From NCBI RefSeq assembly GCF_022533585.1, contig NZ_CP092827.1, forward strand, positions 5,116,001-5,180,000: 64,000 nt of DNA. The letters are read 5' to 3'. Positions 45,819-55,082 of this stretch are shown one piece after another (positions within the stretch are counted from its first letter, which is position 1; every line of letters begins with the position of its first letter). The notes below the pieces were generated by a model. The model did no database searches and was not told the DNA's origin. It saw nothing but the letters and a program-made list of their open reading frames with translations. The position numbers and the translations under genes were made by a program. Source of the DNA: Pseudomonas sp. LS.1a (lineage in GTDB: Bacteria > Pseudomonadota > Gammaproteobacteria > Pseudomonadales > Pseudomonadaceae).

Positions 45819-46666
45819 GCAGAATGCTCCTCCAACAACTCACGAATGACCGGCGCCAGATCGCTGGCAGCCAGGCCTCTACCTTTAACGCCCAGACGCT
45901 CGCCGGCACAGGCGTGCAGCCATACCCCCAGCCCCGCGGCATGCCAGGCATCCAGGCCCTGGGCCAGCAGCGCAGCCAGCACACCGGTCAGCACATCGCC
46001 CAGGCCGGCACCAGCCATGGCCGGGTGGCCGCGTTCGCACAGCAGCAGTTGCCCGGCCGGGTCGGCGACCAGAGTGCCGGCCCCCTTGAGCACGCAGACG
46101 CTGTTGTAACGGCGCGCCAGTTTGCGAGCAGCCCCCGGGCGGTCCGCCTGCACAGCCTCGGTGGAAATGCCCAGCAGCCGCGCCGCCTCCCCCGGGTGCG
46201 GGGTAAGGATGCTGCCACTGGGCAGGGCCAGCGGGGTACGCGCCAGCAAGTTCAGGGCATCGGCGTCCCACACCTGCGGGCGCTCGGCATTGGCCACCGC
46301 CGAAAGCAGGCTGCGACCCCAGGCTGCCTGGCCCAGACCGGGACCGACCACCAGCACCGAAGCGCGCTCCAGCACGCCCATCAGCTGGTTGGCCGAACTG
46401 GCGCCCAGGCACATGACCTCGGGCAGGCGCGCCAGGCTGGCGGCCACGTGCTCGGGCCGGGTCGCCACGCTGACCAGTCCGGCACCACAGCGCAAGGCGG
46501 CTTCGGCACTGAGCAGCACGGCGCCACCGGTACCGAGGTCGCCACCGACCACCAGCACATGGCCGAAGTCGCCTTTATGGGCATGCGCATGCCGTGCGGG
46601 CAGGTGCGCGACAGTCACGCTGCTGAGCAATTGTGGGGTATGGCTGGGGTGTTTGGTCTGCGGCAT
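45806..46666 (-). CDS. nnrD: ADP/ATP-dependent NAD(P)HX dehydratase NnrD (single-domain)
   Basis: The 286-residue ribokinase-like protein repairs hydrated NADH and NADPH. The NnrD block is clear: GHVLVVGGDLGTGGAVLLSAEAALRCGAG, GPGLGQ, ILTPHPGEAARLLG, KGAGTLV and AGAGLGDVLTGVLAALLAQG. In E. coli this domain is the C-terminal half of a fusion with the NnrE epimerase; here the epimerase half is absent from this gene. I start at ATG 46666, divergent from queG; further upstream frame enters the queG promoter region. Confidence 0.9.
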   Translation of the reverse strand: MPQTKHPSHTPQLLSSVTVAHLPARHAHAHKGDFGHVLVVGGDLGTGGAVLLSAEAALRCGAGLVSVATRPEHVAASLARLPEVMCLGASSANQLMGVLERASVLVVGPGLGQAAWGRSLLSAVANAERPQVWDADALNLLARTPLALPSGSILTPHPGEAARLLGISTEAVQADRPGAARKLARRYNSVCVLKGAGTLVADPAGQLLLCERGHPAMAGAGLGDVLTGVLAALLAQGLDAWHAAGLGVWLHACAGERLGVKGRGLAASDLAPVIRELLEEHSACLA

Positions 46667-46731
46667 GGGGTCAAAGGCTCCAATGTCTGGCAGAATTATA
46701 CGCACCTGAGCCCGTATTGCCTTGCCCATCC

Positions 46732-47796
46732 ATGTCCGCCTGTACGCCTGACCTCGCCCAACTGGCCCAATCGATCAAGATCTGGGGCCAAGAACTCGGT
46801 TTTGCCCACGTCGGCATCGCCGGGGTCGACCTTGGCGAACACGAACACCACCTGCAGCGCTGGCTCGACGCCGGCTACCAGGGCGAGATGGAATACCTGG
46901 GCGCCCACGGCAGCAAGCGCGCACACCCAGAGCAACTGATCCCCGGCACGGTGCGCGTGGTATCGCTGCGCATGGACTACCTGCCCGGCGACACACAGAT
47001 GGCGCAGCGCCTGGCACAGCCGGAAAAAGCCTACGTGTCGCGCTACGCCCTGGGCCGGGATTACCACAAGCTGGTGCGCAAGCGCGTGCAGTTCCTGGCC
47101 GATCGCATTCAGGAGGCTATCGGCCCGTTCGGTTACCGCGCCTTCGTCGACAGCGCTCCGGTGCTGGAAAAGGCCTTGGCCGAGCAGGCCGGGCTGGGCT
47201 GGATCGGCAAGAACACCCTGCTGCTCAACCGCAAGGCGGGCAGCTACTTCTTCCTCGCCGAGCTGTTCGTCGACCTGCCACTGCCGGTGGACGAAGCCAC
47301 CACCAGCGAACATTGCGGGCGTTGCCAGGCCTGTCTGGACATCTGCCCGACCCAGGCCTTCGTCGGGCCCTATGTGCTGGATGCACGGCGCTGCATCTCG
47401 TACCTGACCATCGAACTGCGGGGGCCGATCCCCGTCGAGTTGCGTTCAAAGATGGGCAACCGGGTGTTCGGTTGCGATGACTGCCAGATCGTCTGCCCGT
47501 GGAACCGCTTTGCCAGGCACAGCCAGGAACAGGACTTCCAGCCACGGCACGGGCTGGAGAATGCCGAGTTGGCAGAGATGTTCCTGTGGGATGAACGGAC
47601 CTTCCTGCGCAAGACCGAAGGCGGGCCGTTGCGCCGGGCCGGCTATGAGCGCTGGTTGCGCAACCTGGCGGTAGGGTTGGGCAATGCGCCTTCGACGATC
47701 CCGGTGATCGAAGCGCTGAAGGCGCGACGCGAGGATGCATCGGAGCTGGTGCGCGAGCATGTGGAGTGGGCGCTGGCGCAGCACGGCATTTCGTAG
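46732..47796 (+). CDS. queG: Epoxyqueuosine reductase QueG
   Basis: The 354-residue cobalamin- and iron-sulfur-dependent enzyme performs the last step of queuosine formation in tRNA. Two [4Fe-4S] sites are visible: CGRCQACLDICPTQAF and CDDCQIVCPWN. The N-terminal cobalamin-binding part has ALGRDYHKLVRKR and the catalytic-Asp segment FVDSAPVLEKALAEQAGLG. It is divergent from nnrD, in the normal synteny of the superoperon. Two REPINs follow. Confidence 0.96.
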   Translation: MSACTPDLAQLAQSIKIWGQELGFAHVGIAGVDLGEHEHHLQRWLDAGYQGEMEYLGAHGSKRAHPEQLIPGTVRVVSLRMDYLPGDTQMAQRLAQPEKAYVSRYALGRDYHKLVRKRVQFLADRIQEAIGPFGYRAFVDSAPVLEKALAEQAGLGWIGKNTLLLNRKAGSYFFLAELFVDLPLPVDEATTSEHCGRCQACLDICPTQAFVGPYVLDARRCISYLTIELRGPIPVELRSKMGNRVFGCDDCQIVCPWNRFARHSQEQDFQPRHGLENAELAEMFLWDERTFLRKTEGGPLRRAGYERWLRNLAVGLGNAPSTIPVIEALKARREDASELVREHVEWALAQHGIS

Positions 47797-47871
47797 CCCC
47801 CCTGTGGGAGATTGCCCAGCGCTTTAGGCTGCGCTGTTGCACAGACAACTGAATTCGCAAGCGATCCTCGT

Positions 47872-47964
47872 ACCCTGTGGGAGCGGCTTTAGCCGCGAAG
47901 AATCCAACGCGGTGCATGGCACCGGCTACGCCGGTGTTCGCGGCTAAAGCCGCTCCCACAGGGT
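47872..47964. repeat. REPIN 1 (inverted REP doublet)
   Basis: Arms ACCCTGTGGGAGCGGC... and their complement enclose a variable centre with GGCACCGGCTACGCCGGTG. The arms use a GGCTTTAGCC inner loop, differing from the neighbouring REPIN. Confidence 0.9.
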
Positions 47965-47995
47965 CCCTGCTAATTCAACGAGTAATGTGCAGCAT

Positions 47996-48080
47996 GAGAG
48001 CGGTTTACCCGCGAAGAAGCCACCACGGTGGATGGCACGGGCTGCGCCCGTGTTCGCGGGTGAACCCGCTCCCACAGGGA
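47996..48080. repeat. REPIN 2 (left arm decayed)
   Basis: The right arm is a full REP (GGGTGAACCCGCTCCCACAGGG), but the left arm has lost the outer TGTGGG. The centre repeats the GGCACGGGCTGCGCCCGTG pattern of REPIN 1. Confidence 0.85.
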
Positions 48081-48093
48081 ACGCATGTCAAGA

Positions 48094-48705
48094 CTACTGC
48101 TGGTCGTTGTAGTGGAACTTGGGCATTTCCCAATGGAACCGAATCGCCAGCAACCGCAGCAGGAACCCGCCAAACAAGGTCAGCAGCATCGCCTGCTCTG
48201 CCGGCACCTTGAAGTACACGCAGCCCAGGTAGAACCACGCCGCAGCGAACGAGACACTGGCGTACAGCTCGCGGCGGAACACCAGGGGAATGTCGTTACA
48301 GAAGATATCCCGCAGGATCCCGCCAAATACCCCGGTGATCACCCCGCTGATCGACGCCACCAGCATGCCCTGCCCCATCTCCAGTGCAGTCATGCAGCCA
48401 ATCAGGGTAAAGGCCACCAGCCCCAGGGCATCGAGCACCAGGAACAGCGAGCGCAGTCGGCGCATCATCGGTGCGATGAAAATGGTCAGCAGCGCCGCAC
48501 AGCTGGTCAGCACCAGGTATTCCGGATGCTTCACCCAGGTCAGCGGGTAATGCCCGAGCAGCACGTCACGCACCGAGCCGCCACCCAGGGCGGTGACGCA
48601 GGCAATCAGCACCACGCCGAACCAGTCCATGCCGCGGCGGCCAGCAGACAACGCGCCGGTCATGGCTTCGGCGGTGATGGCGATAAGGTAGAGCATCAAC
48701 AACAT
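48094..48705 (-). CDS. TRIC/UPF0126-family membrane protein (YadS/YicG-like)
   Basis: The 203-residue protein has seven predicted membrane helices in two repeats. Each repeat contains the family glycine-rich motif (ALGGGSVRDVLLG and VFGGILRDIFC). TRIC-type bacterial proteins form trimeric cation channels, and some members have been linked to glycine uptake. The substrate is not readable here. I start at ATG 48705, since the longer frame upstream overlaps orn and its terminator. Confidence 0.85.
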   Translation of the reverse strand: MLLMLYLIAITAEAMTGALSAGRRGMDWFGVVLIACVTALGGGSVRDVLLGHYPLTWVKHPEYLVLTSCAALLTIFIAPMMRRLRSLFLVLDALGLVAFTLIGCMTALEMGQGMLVASISGVITGVFGGILRDIFCNDIPLVFRRELYASVSFAAAWFYLGCVYFKVPAEQAMLLTLFGGFLLRLLAIRFHWEMPKFHYNDQQ

Positions 48706-48767
48706 GGTGCGGGGTCCGTGCGGGCGAGCGAGAAAGGCGCGCAGTCTAACCAGTTGCCCATGGCACC

Positions 48768-48798
48768 AAAAGGGGGCGCAGATACAATATCTGCGCCC
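48768..48798 (-). terminator. Terminator behind orn
   Basis: Minus-strand stem GGGCGCAGATA/TATCTGCGCCC with a 3-nt loop is followed by CCTTTT, 8 nt after the orn stop. Confidence 0.85.
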
Positions 48799-48805
48799 TT
48801 TCGGC

Positions 48806-49348
48806 TCACACCTTGATGAAGTGCTCGCGATAGTGGCGCAGTTCGGCAATCGATTCGCGGATGTCATCCAGTGCCAGGTGGGTGTTGCCCTTCTTGAAGC
48901 TGTCACGCACGTCAGGCGCCCAGCGTGCGGCCAGCTCCTTCAAGGTCGAGACATCCAGGTTGCGGTAGTGGAAGTAGTTTTCCAGGTTGCGCATGTGGCG
49001 GTAGAGGAAGCGGCGGTCCTGGCAGATGCTGTTGCCGCAGATCGGCGACTTGCCTTTCGGCACCCACTGCTCGAGAAACGCAATGGTCTGCGCCTCGGCT
49101 TCGGCCATGCCGACCTTGCTCTCGCGTACGCGCTGGGTCAGCCCCGAAGCGCCATGGGTGCGGGTGTTCCACTCGTCCATGCGCGCCAGCACTTCATCAC
49201 TGTGGTGGATGGCGATCACCGGGCCTTCGGCCAAGGTATTCAGCTCGCTGTCGGTGACGATGGTGGCCATCTCGATGATGACGTCGCTGTCCGGATCCAG
49301 GCCGGTCATTTCCAGGTCGATCCAGATCAGATTCTGTGGGTTTTGCAT
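48806..49348 (-). CDS. orn: Oligoribonuclease
   Basis: The 180-residue DEDDh exonuclease degrades di- and oligoribonucleotides, including pGpG from cyclic-di-GMP turnover. Asp11 and Glu13 ([10 protein letters not shown]), the [12 protein letters not shown] block and the C-terminal [11 protein letters not shown] complete the active site. The ATG at 49348 follows AGGAG. It is divergent from rsgA and ends at a strong terminator. Confidence 0.97.
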   Translation of the reverse strand: MQNPQNLIWIDLEMTGLDPDSDVIIEMATIVTDSELNTLAEGPVIAIHHSDEVLARMDEWNTRTHGASGLTQRVRESKVGMAEAEAQTIAFLEQWVPKGKSPICGNSICQDRRFLYRHMRNLENYFHYRNLDVSTLKELAARWAPDVRDSFKKGNTHLALDDIRESIAELRHYREHFIKV

Positions 49349-49493
49349 GCGGGGGCTCCTCGTATAGGCCGTCATATTAGCGTAGTGGCCAAGGCACGCC
49401 CATTCACGGCACGAAGGTAAGCGAAATGGTCCGGCGCCTGGCGTGCTAAACTGCTTGCCGTTTTCAACCTGCCCCTCCACGCACGGAACCTTC

Positions 49494-50525
49494 ATGGCCA
49501 AACGCCAGCTCAATCGTCGCCAGAACTGGCGCATCGAAAAAATCCAGAACGAGCGCGCCGCGCGTGCGGCCAAACGCGAACAGCACGTACTGCAGGAACT
49601 GGAGGGTGGCGACCTGGGGCCGGAGCAGTTGGGCCTGGTGATTGCGCACTTCGGCGTGCAGGTAGAAGTGGAAGCCCAGGACGGCGAAGTCGCCGGCCAG
49701 GTGTTCCGCTGCCACTTGCGCGCCAACCTGCCGGCGCTGGTTACCGGCGACCGCGTGGTATGGCGTGCGGGCAATCAGGGCATTGGCGTGATCGTCGCGC
49801 AGATGCCGCGCAGCACCGAGCTGTGCCGGCCGAACAACCACGGCCAGCTGAAGCCGGTGGCGGCCAACGTCGACCTGATCGTGATCGTCTTCGCCCCCGC
49901 GCCCGAACCGCACCCCAACCTGATCGACCGTTACCTGGTGGCGGCGGAACATGCCGGCATTCGCCCGCTGCTGCTGCTGAACAAGGCCGACCTGATCAAC
50001 GACGAGAACGGCCCGGGCCTGCATGCGCTGCTAGAGGTGTACCGCGAGCTGGGCTACCCGCTGCTGGAGGTTTCAGCGCACCACGGTGACGGCATGCAAC
50101 GCCTGCAGCAGATGCTTGACGGCCACATCAGCGTGTTCGTCGGCCAGTCGGGGGTGGGCAAGTCGTCGCTGGTCAACAGCCTGCTGCCGGACGCCGGCAC
50201 CCGTGTCGGCGACCTGTCGGAATGGTCTGGCCAGGGTACCCATACCACCACCACCGCGCGGCTGTACCACTTCCCCAACGGTGGCGACCTGATCGACTCA
50301 CCGGGCATCCGCGAGTTCGGCCTGGGTCACGTCAGCCGCAGTGATGTGGAGGATGGCTTCATCGAGTTCCGCGACCTGTTCGGCACGTGCCGCTTCCGCG
50401 ACTGCAAGCATGATCGCGAACCGGGCTGTGCACTGCTCAAGGCGCTGGACGAGGGGCGTATCAAGCAGCAACGGATGAACAGCTACCGCTCGATCATTGC
50501 CAGTTTGCCCGAAGACGCCTACTGA
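49494..50525 (+). CDS. rsgA: Small-ribosomal-subunit biogenesis GTPase RsgA
   Basis: The 343-residue circularly permuted GTPase matures the 30S subunit. It has an Arg/Lys-rich N-terminal extension, an OB domain, then the permuted G motifs: NKAD (G4), [16 protein letters not shown] (G1), and [10 protein letters not shown] (G3). A zinc site follows ([16 protein letters not shown]). ATG 49494 has ACGGAAC upstream. It ends shortly before a REPIN and is convergent with motB. Confidence 0.96.
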   Translation: MAKRQLNRRQNWRIEKIQNERAARAAKREQHVLQELEGGDLGPEQLGLVIAHFGVQVEVEAQDGEVAGQVFRCHLRANLPALVTGDRVVWRAGNQGIGVIVAQMPRSTELCRPNNHGQLKPVAANVDLIVIVFAPAPEPHPNLIDRYLVAAEHAGIRPLLLLNKADLINDENGPGLHALLEVYRELGYPLLEVSAHHGDGMQRLQQMLDGHISVFVGQSGVGKSSLVNSLLPDAGTRVGDLSEWSGQGTHTTTTARLYHFPNGGDLIDSPGIREFGLGHVSRSDVEDGFIEFRDLFGTCRFRDCKHDREPGCALLKALDEGRIKQQRMNSYRSIIASLPEDAY

Positions 50526-50571
50526 CCGCCTGCTCCACAGGCTCTGCACAAGGCTCGAGGGCTACGCCAAT

Positions 50572-50659
50572 CCTGTGGGAGCGGGCGTGCCCGCGAAGCA
50601 GGCACCTCGGTGGTTGGCACGGGCTTCGCCCGTGTTCGCGGGCAAGCCCGCTCCCACAA
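50572..50659. repeat. REPIN between rsgA and motB
   Basis: Inverted REP arms with CCTGTGGGAGCGGGCGTGC and its near-complement enclose GGCACGGGCTTCGCCCGTG. The same centre type occurs at 48.0 kb. Confidence 0.9.
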
Positions 50660-50684
50660 GGGACCGCGCAGGACGAAAGAGGGT

Positions 50685-51698
50685 TTACTGGTCCTTGGCC
50701 TCATCCATCTTCAGCGTCCCCTCTTCGAAGATGTTCAGCTTCTGGCGCAGCTCGCGCGGCTGCATGGGTGCCTGCTCGGTCTCCCCTGGCGCAGCCGGTG
50801 CAGCAGCGCCCGGCGCTGCGGGCGTAGCAGCCGGTGCTTCCGGCGTCCCCTGCTCACCCTCGATGTTGCGCTGGGCCTTCTTGGTCAGCACGATGATGTC
50901 GATGCGGCGGTTGACCGGGTTGAACGGGTTCTTGCGGTCGAACAGCGAAGACGACGCGTAACCCACCACCCGTGCCACCTGGCCATCCGGGTAGCCACCG
51001 GCCACCAGCGCACGGCGCGCGGCGTTGGCACGGTTGGCCGACAGTTCCCAGTTGCCGAACTCGCCACTGCCGGCATACGGCTTGGCGTCGGTGTGGCCAC
51101 TGATGCTGATCTTGTTCGGCACCGCCTTGATGGTGTCGGCCATGGCCAGCAGGATGTCCTCGAAGTACGGCTGCAGGCGCGCGCTGCCAATGTCGAACAT
51201 CGGCCGGTTCTCGGCGTCCATGATCTGGATGCGCAGGCCGTCCTGGGTGATCTCGAACAGGATCTGGTCCTTGAACTTCTGCAGTTGCGGGTTCTCTTCC
51301 ACCTTGTTCTGCAGTTCCTGCAGCAGCAACTCCAGGCGCTCACGCTCGACCTGCTCGGCCATGGTCTCCACCTGGTCCTTGTCCAGCTGGATGCTGGTAT
51401 CGGGCGTCGGCTCGGACTTGGCTTCGGGGTTGATGGTCTTTTCCGGCGCCAGCTGAGGCGAGCCGCCCAGGTCGATGACGTAGGGCGTGCCGCTTTCCGA
51501 GAAGCCGATCGGGTCCTTGAAATAGCCGGCAATGGCGATCTTCTGTTCCGGCGTGGCCGTGGACAACAGCCACAGCACCAGGAAGAACGCCATCATCGCC
51601 GTGGCGAAGTCGGCGAAGGCGATTTTCCAGGCGCCGCCGTGGTGGCCGCCGCCAAAGCGCTTGACGCGCTTGACGATGATGGGCTGATTGTTCTCCAT
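50685..51698 (-). CDS. motB: Flagellar stator protein MotB
   Basis: The 337-residue stator subunit has one membrane segment (about residues 24-46) with the proton-carrying Asp30 in AFADFATAMMAFF. A plug/linker region follows, then an OmpA-like peptidoglycan-binding domain (ISGHTDAKPY, NRRIDI) and a Pro/Ala-rich tail. A long Glu/Gln-rich linker is present at about 100-145. It anchors the MotA-MotB channel to the wall. motA is 3 nt upstream. Confidence 0.96.
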   Translation of the reverse strand: MENNQPIIVKRVKRFGGGHHGGAWKIAFADFATAMMAFFLVLWLLSTATPEQKIAIAGYFKDPIGFSESGTPYVIDLGGSPQLAPEKTINPEAKSEPTPDTSIQLDKDQVETMAEQVERERLELLLQELQNKVEENPQLQKFKDQILFEITQDGLRIQIMDAENRPMFDIGSARLQPYFEDILLAMADTIKAVPNKISISGHTDAKPYAGSGEFGNWELSANRANAARRALVAGGYPDGQVARVVGYASSSLFDRKNPFNPVNRRIDIIVLTKKAQRNIEGEQGTPEAPAATPAAPGAAAPAAPGETEQAPMQPRELRQKLNIFEEGTLKMDEAKDQ

Positions 51699-51701
51699 GA
51701 C

Positions 51702-52553
51702 TCAGCGACCGCGAACCGCTTGTTCCAGTTCGGCGAAGCTTGGGCGGTGCTTGGGGTACAGCACCTTGCGCCCGAACTCGACCGCCAGCGAAGGCGGCAT
51801 GCCCGAGGCCGAGGCCACCAGCGAAGCCTTGATCGATTCGTAGAGGTTCAGTTCTTCCTTGGCATCGTGCTCCAGGCACTTGGCCAACGGGCCGAAGAAG
51901 CCGTAAGCCGCCAGAATACCGAAGAAGGTACCCACCAGCGCCGCACCCACATGGAGGCCGATGGAGGCCTGGTCACCATCACCGAGCGAGGCCATGGTCA
52001 CCACGATACCCAGTACCGCCGCAACGATACCGAAGCCGGGCATGCCGTCGGCGATACCGGTCACCGCATGGGATGGGTGCTCCAGCTCTTCCTTCATGCT
52101 CAGCAGTTCCATGTCGAACAGGCCCTCGAGCTCGTGCGGGGCCATGTTGCCGGTGGACATGATGCGCAGGTAGTCGCAGACGAACGCAGTCATGCGTTCA
52201 TCGGCGAGCACCGTCGGGTACTTGGCGAAGATCGGGCTGGCGGCGGCGTCTTCGATGTCGGCCTCGATGGCCATCATGCCTTCACGACGGCTCTTGTTGA
52301 GGATCTCGTACACCAGGCCCAGCACTTCCAGGTAGAAGGCGTGAGTAAAGCGCGAGCCGAACATCTTCATCGACTTCTTGATGACGTGCATGGTCATGTG
52401 GCCAGGGTTGGCCTGCAGGAATGCACCAAAGGCCGCACCGCCGATGATCAGTACTTCGAACGGCTGGATCAGCGCTGCGATCTTGCCGTGGGAGAGCACG
52501 TATCCGCCGAGCACGCTCGCGAATACGACGATGATGCCGATAATTTTAGCCAT
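51702..52553 (-). CDS. motA: Flagellar stator protein MotA
   Basis: The 283-residue protein has four membrane segments and a cytoplasmic loop that contacts FliG (IMSTGNMAPHELEGLFDMEL, KSRREGMMAIEADIE). The conserved proline-containing region GMPGFGIVAAVLGIVVTM and ALVGTFFGILAAYGFFGP are intact. With MotB it forms the proton-driven stator that powers flagellar rotation. A FliA-type promoter lies 65 nt upstream. The pair is divergent from the HDOD gene. Confidence 0.97.
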   Translation of the reverse strand: MAKIIGIIVVFASVLGGYVLSHGKIAALIQPFEVLIIGGAAFGAFLQANPGHMTMHVIKKSMKMFGSRFTHAFYLEVLGLVYEILNKSRREGMMAIEADIEDAAASPIFAKYPTVLADERMTAFVCDYLRIMSTGNMAPHELEGLFDMELLSMKEELEHPSHAVTGIADGMPGFGIVAAVLGIVVTMASLGDGDQASIGLHVGAALVGTFFGILAAYGFFGPLAKCLEHDAKEELNLYESIKASLVASASGMPPSLAVEFGRKVLYPKHRPSFAELEQAVRGR

Positions 52554-52617
52554 AGGTTCAAAGCACTTGCTGTCGTGGTCAGGGGAAGAGGCGGGAGCTT
52601 TAAAACTCTTCTTCTAC

Positions 52618-52644
52618 TTATCGGCAGAACTGCGCCAGACTATA
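52618..52644 (-). promoter_or_regulatory. Sigma-28 (FliA) promoter of motAB
   Basis: Minus strand: TATA (52641-52644, in CTATAGT, near the CTAAAG consensus), a 15-nt spacer, then an exact GCCGATAA (52618-52625). This is the flagellar sigma-28 arrangement, 65 nt before motA. The sequence is seen; use by FliA is inferred. Confidence 0.75.
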
Positions 52645-52683
52645 GCCACTCAATGCGAAAAGCCAGTTCGGACTGATGTCAAA

Positions 52684-54219
52684 ATGCCAATTGAAACCAA
52701 GGTGCCCGCTCAGGCTCCACGTACGCTAGAGGCCTGGGTAAAGCTGCTCGAGAGTGTTCGCATCCCCGTGCCGAAGCACAGCTACGACCGGGTCATGGCC
52801 GCCATCCACGATAGCCGCCGCTCGCTGCGCGATATCGCCGAACTGATGCAGGACAGCCCGGCACTGGTGCTGTCGGTGATGCGCGAAGCCAATCACCCCA
52901 CCAATGCCAGCCTGGCCGAGCCAGCCGAAAGCCTGGAAGTCGCCCTCAACCGCCTGGGTCTGGAGCGCAGCGAACAGTTGCTCAAGCGCCTGCCTGCGGT
53001 ACCCGTCGAAGAGATCCCGCCGGTACTGTGCCAGTTCCAGCTGATCAGCCAGCACGCTTCGCAGCAGGCCAGCGGCCTGTTCGCCAGCCGCCTGGCACGG
53101 CTGTGGCAGGAGATCCACTGGGGTAGCCTGCTGTTCCTGTCGCCACTCTGGCCGCTGGCGCTGGCCTACCCCAAGCTGCTCGACACCTGGGAGCTGCGGG
53201 TTATCCACAAGGGCGAGGACGCCACCCATGTCGAGGAAGAGCTGTTTGGCGTGCGCATCATCGCGCTGTGCCAGACCATGGCGGAGTACTGGCGCCTGCC
53301 ACAATGGGTGACCCAGGGATACCGCCTGCTGCTGGAAGAACGCGAACAGCTGGCCCAGGTGCTCAATATCGCCCGTGACCAGGACCTGCTCAGCCAGCAA
53401 CACCGCCTGGATGCCGAGCCCGGCCTGCGCCGCTGGTTCAACCAGCCGGCCAACACCGTGCTGCTGGCCAATAACCTGGCCCTTGCGGCCCAGGTGGGCT
53501 GGGACAACCCGCACCTGCTGCGCTGGCAACTGCTGACCGCGCTGTACCTGCAGACCTCGCTGGATGACGTGCAGCAGCAAGTGCACCAGCAGGCTGCGGC
53601 CAGCGCCCGCCGCCATGCCCAGCATGCCTTGTTCCACCCGGCCGAAGCGCTGATCTGGCCCTGGCACCAGCGTCGCCCGCACCCGGACATGCTGGCACCG
53701 CCACCGCCCAGCAGCGACGACCTGGCGCGCTGGCGCAAGCTGTGCCAGCACCTGCTGGCCCAGCCCAGCCCGTTCACCAACACCGTGCACCTGGCCACCC
53801 AGGCCATCGAAGCCCTGCTGGCCTGCGGCATGCAGCGCATCCTGCTGCTGAGCCTGGACAAGGCCAGCGACTACCTGCGAGTACAGCAACTCGCCGGCCT
53901 GCCCAAGGAGGCCGGGGCCCTGGCCCTGCAGGTATCGCAGAACAAACTGCTGCAAAAGCTGCTGGCCCAGGCTGGACAACTGCGCATCACCCCGGAAAAC
54001 CACAGCCAGTTCTCGGCCCTGCTGCCGGCCCCGCTGCGCGCCTTGTTCCGCAGCGAGCACGTGCTGCTGCGCTCGCTGGCGGTGAACGACCAGGTGCTGA
54101 TGCTGATGGTGGCTGACCAGGGCTGCCGGCCACTGGCCGATATCAGCGTGCAAGCCTTCGGCAAGACCGCACAATGCACCGAGCGGGCGCTGTCGGTGTT
54201 TGCCAACCGCAAGGCCTGA
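52684..54219 (+). CDS. HDOD-domain protein
   Basis: The 511-residue soluble protein has an N-terminal HDOD region (about residues 20-200: DSPALVLSVMREANHP, VALNRLGLERSEQLLKRLP) and a Gln/Leu/His-rich middle. Its C-terminal part resembles the extra domain found after HDOD in Pseudomonas homologues. HDOD proteins (HD-related output domain) lack full HD catalytic residues and act in signalling or regulation; the partner is unknown. It shares its upstream region with the motAB promoter, suggesting co-evolved control (inference). ATG 52684 has only a weak site upstream. Confidence 0.82.
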   Translation: MPIETKVPAQAPRTLEAWVKLLESVRIPVPKHSYDRVMAAIHDSRRSLRDIAELMQDSPALVLSVMREANHPTNASLAEPAESLEVALNRLGLERSEQLLKRLPAVPVEEIPPVLCQFQLISQHASQQASGLFASRLARLWQEIHWGSLLFLSPLWPLALAYPKLLDTWELRVIHKGEDATHVEEELFGVRIIALCQTMAEYWRLPQWVTQGYRLLLEEREQLAQVLNIARDQDLLSQQHRLDAEPGLRRWFNQPANTVLLANNLALAAQVGWDNPHLLRWQLLTALYLQTSLDDVQQQVHQQAAASARRHAQHALFHPAEALIWPWHQRRPHPDMLAPPPPSSDDLARWRKLCQHLLAQPSPFTNTVHLATQAIEALLACGMQRILLLSLDKASDYLRVQQLAGLPKEAGALALQVSQNKLLQKLLAQAGQLRITPENHSQFSALLPAPLRALFRSEHVLLRSLAVNDQVLMLMVADQGCRPLADISVQAFGKTAQCTERALSVFANRKA

Positions 54220-54263
54220 GCCTTGCGCTACAATCGGCCCTCTTTCCACACTGGAGACCGTGG

Positions 54264-55073
54264 ATGACTGACTTTTCCGGCCTGCCCCTGGTAATCGAAG
54301 CCGCGGACCTGCTGCAACGCCTGGATTCGCCACAGCTGATCCTGGTCGACCTGAGCAGCACCAACCGCTATGTCAGCGGGCATATTCCCGGCGCACGCTT
54401 CGTCGAAGGCAAGCGTACCCAGCTCGGCCAGCCCCCCGCGCCCGGCCTGCTGCCGGCCCTGGGCGAGCTGGAAAAACTGTTCAGCGAACTCGGCCACCGC
54501 GACGATGCCGTGTATGTGGTGTATGACGATGAAGGCGGCGGCTGGGCCGGGCGCTTCATCTGGCTGCTCGACGTGATCGGCCACAAGCGTTACCACTACC
54601 TCAATGGCGGCATCCAGGCCTGGCCGGCCGACAAGCTCTCCACCGAAGTACCCGCCAGCGGCAACACGCCTGTACACCTGCGCATCGACAGTGAGCCCAC
54701 CGCTACTCGCGAGTACCTGCAAAGCCGCCTGGGCGCCGACGACCTGGTCATCTGGGACGCCCGTGGCCCGCAGGAATTCAGCGGCGAGAAAGTGCTGGCA
54801 GCCAAAGGCGGCCACATCCCCGGCGCGATCAACTTCGAGTGGACCGCCGGCATGGACCTCAACGACCACCTGCGCATCCGCCAGGACATCGCCGAAGTCC
54901 TGCAGAACCTGGGCATCACCCCCGACAAGGAAGTGATCACCCACTGCCAGACCCACCGCCGCTCCGGTTTCACTTACCTGGTGGCCAAGGCCCTCGGCTA
55001 CCCACGCGTCAAGGCTTACGCCGGCTCGTGGAGCGAATGGGGCAACCACCCGGACACGCCTGTAGAAGTCTAA
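54264..55073 (+). CDS. Two-domain rhodanese (thiosulfate/3-mercaptopyruvate sulfurtransferase)
   Basis: The 269-residue tandem rhodanese transfers sulfur from thiosulfate or mercaptopyruvate to cyanide or thiol acceptors. Domain 1 (residues ~8-125) lacks the active cysteine (VVYDDEGGGWAGR). Domain 2 has the active-site loop CQTHRRSG. The loop differs from the CGSGVT of SseA, so thiosulfate rather than mercaptopyruvate is likely. CTGGAG precedes the ATG. psd starts 9 nt later. Confidence 0.88.
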   Translation: MTDFSGLPLVIEAADLLQRLDSPQLILVDLSSTNRYVSGHIPGARFVEGKRTQLGQPPAPGLLPALGELEKLFSELGHRDDAVYVVYDDEGGGWAGRFIWLLDVIGHKRYHYLNGGIQAWPADKLSTEVPASGNTPVHLRIDSEPTATREYLQSRLGADDLVIWDARGPQEFSGEKVLAAKGGHIPGAINFEWTAGMDLNDHLRIRQDIAEVLQNLGITPDKEVITHCQTHRRSGFTYLVAKALGYPRVKAYAGSWSEWGNHPDTPVEV

Positions 55074-55082
55074 GGAACCTGC

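Noticed and set aside
47872..48080. Possible CRISPR array from repeated TGTGGGAGCGG units
   Set aside because: The units are inverted REP copies without regular direct spacing or unique spacers, and no cas genes are nearby.
52378..52683. Longer 613-codon version of the HDOD frame starting inside motA
   Set aside because: The extra region is antisense to motA and its promoter; the ATG at 52684 starts where the HDOD-type sequence begins.
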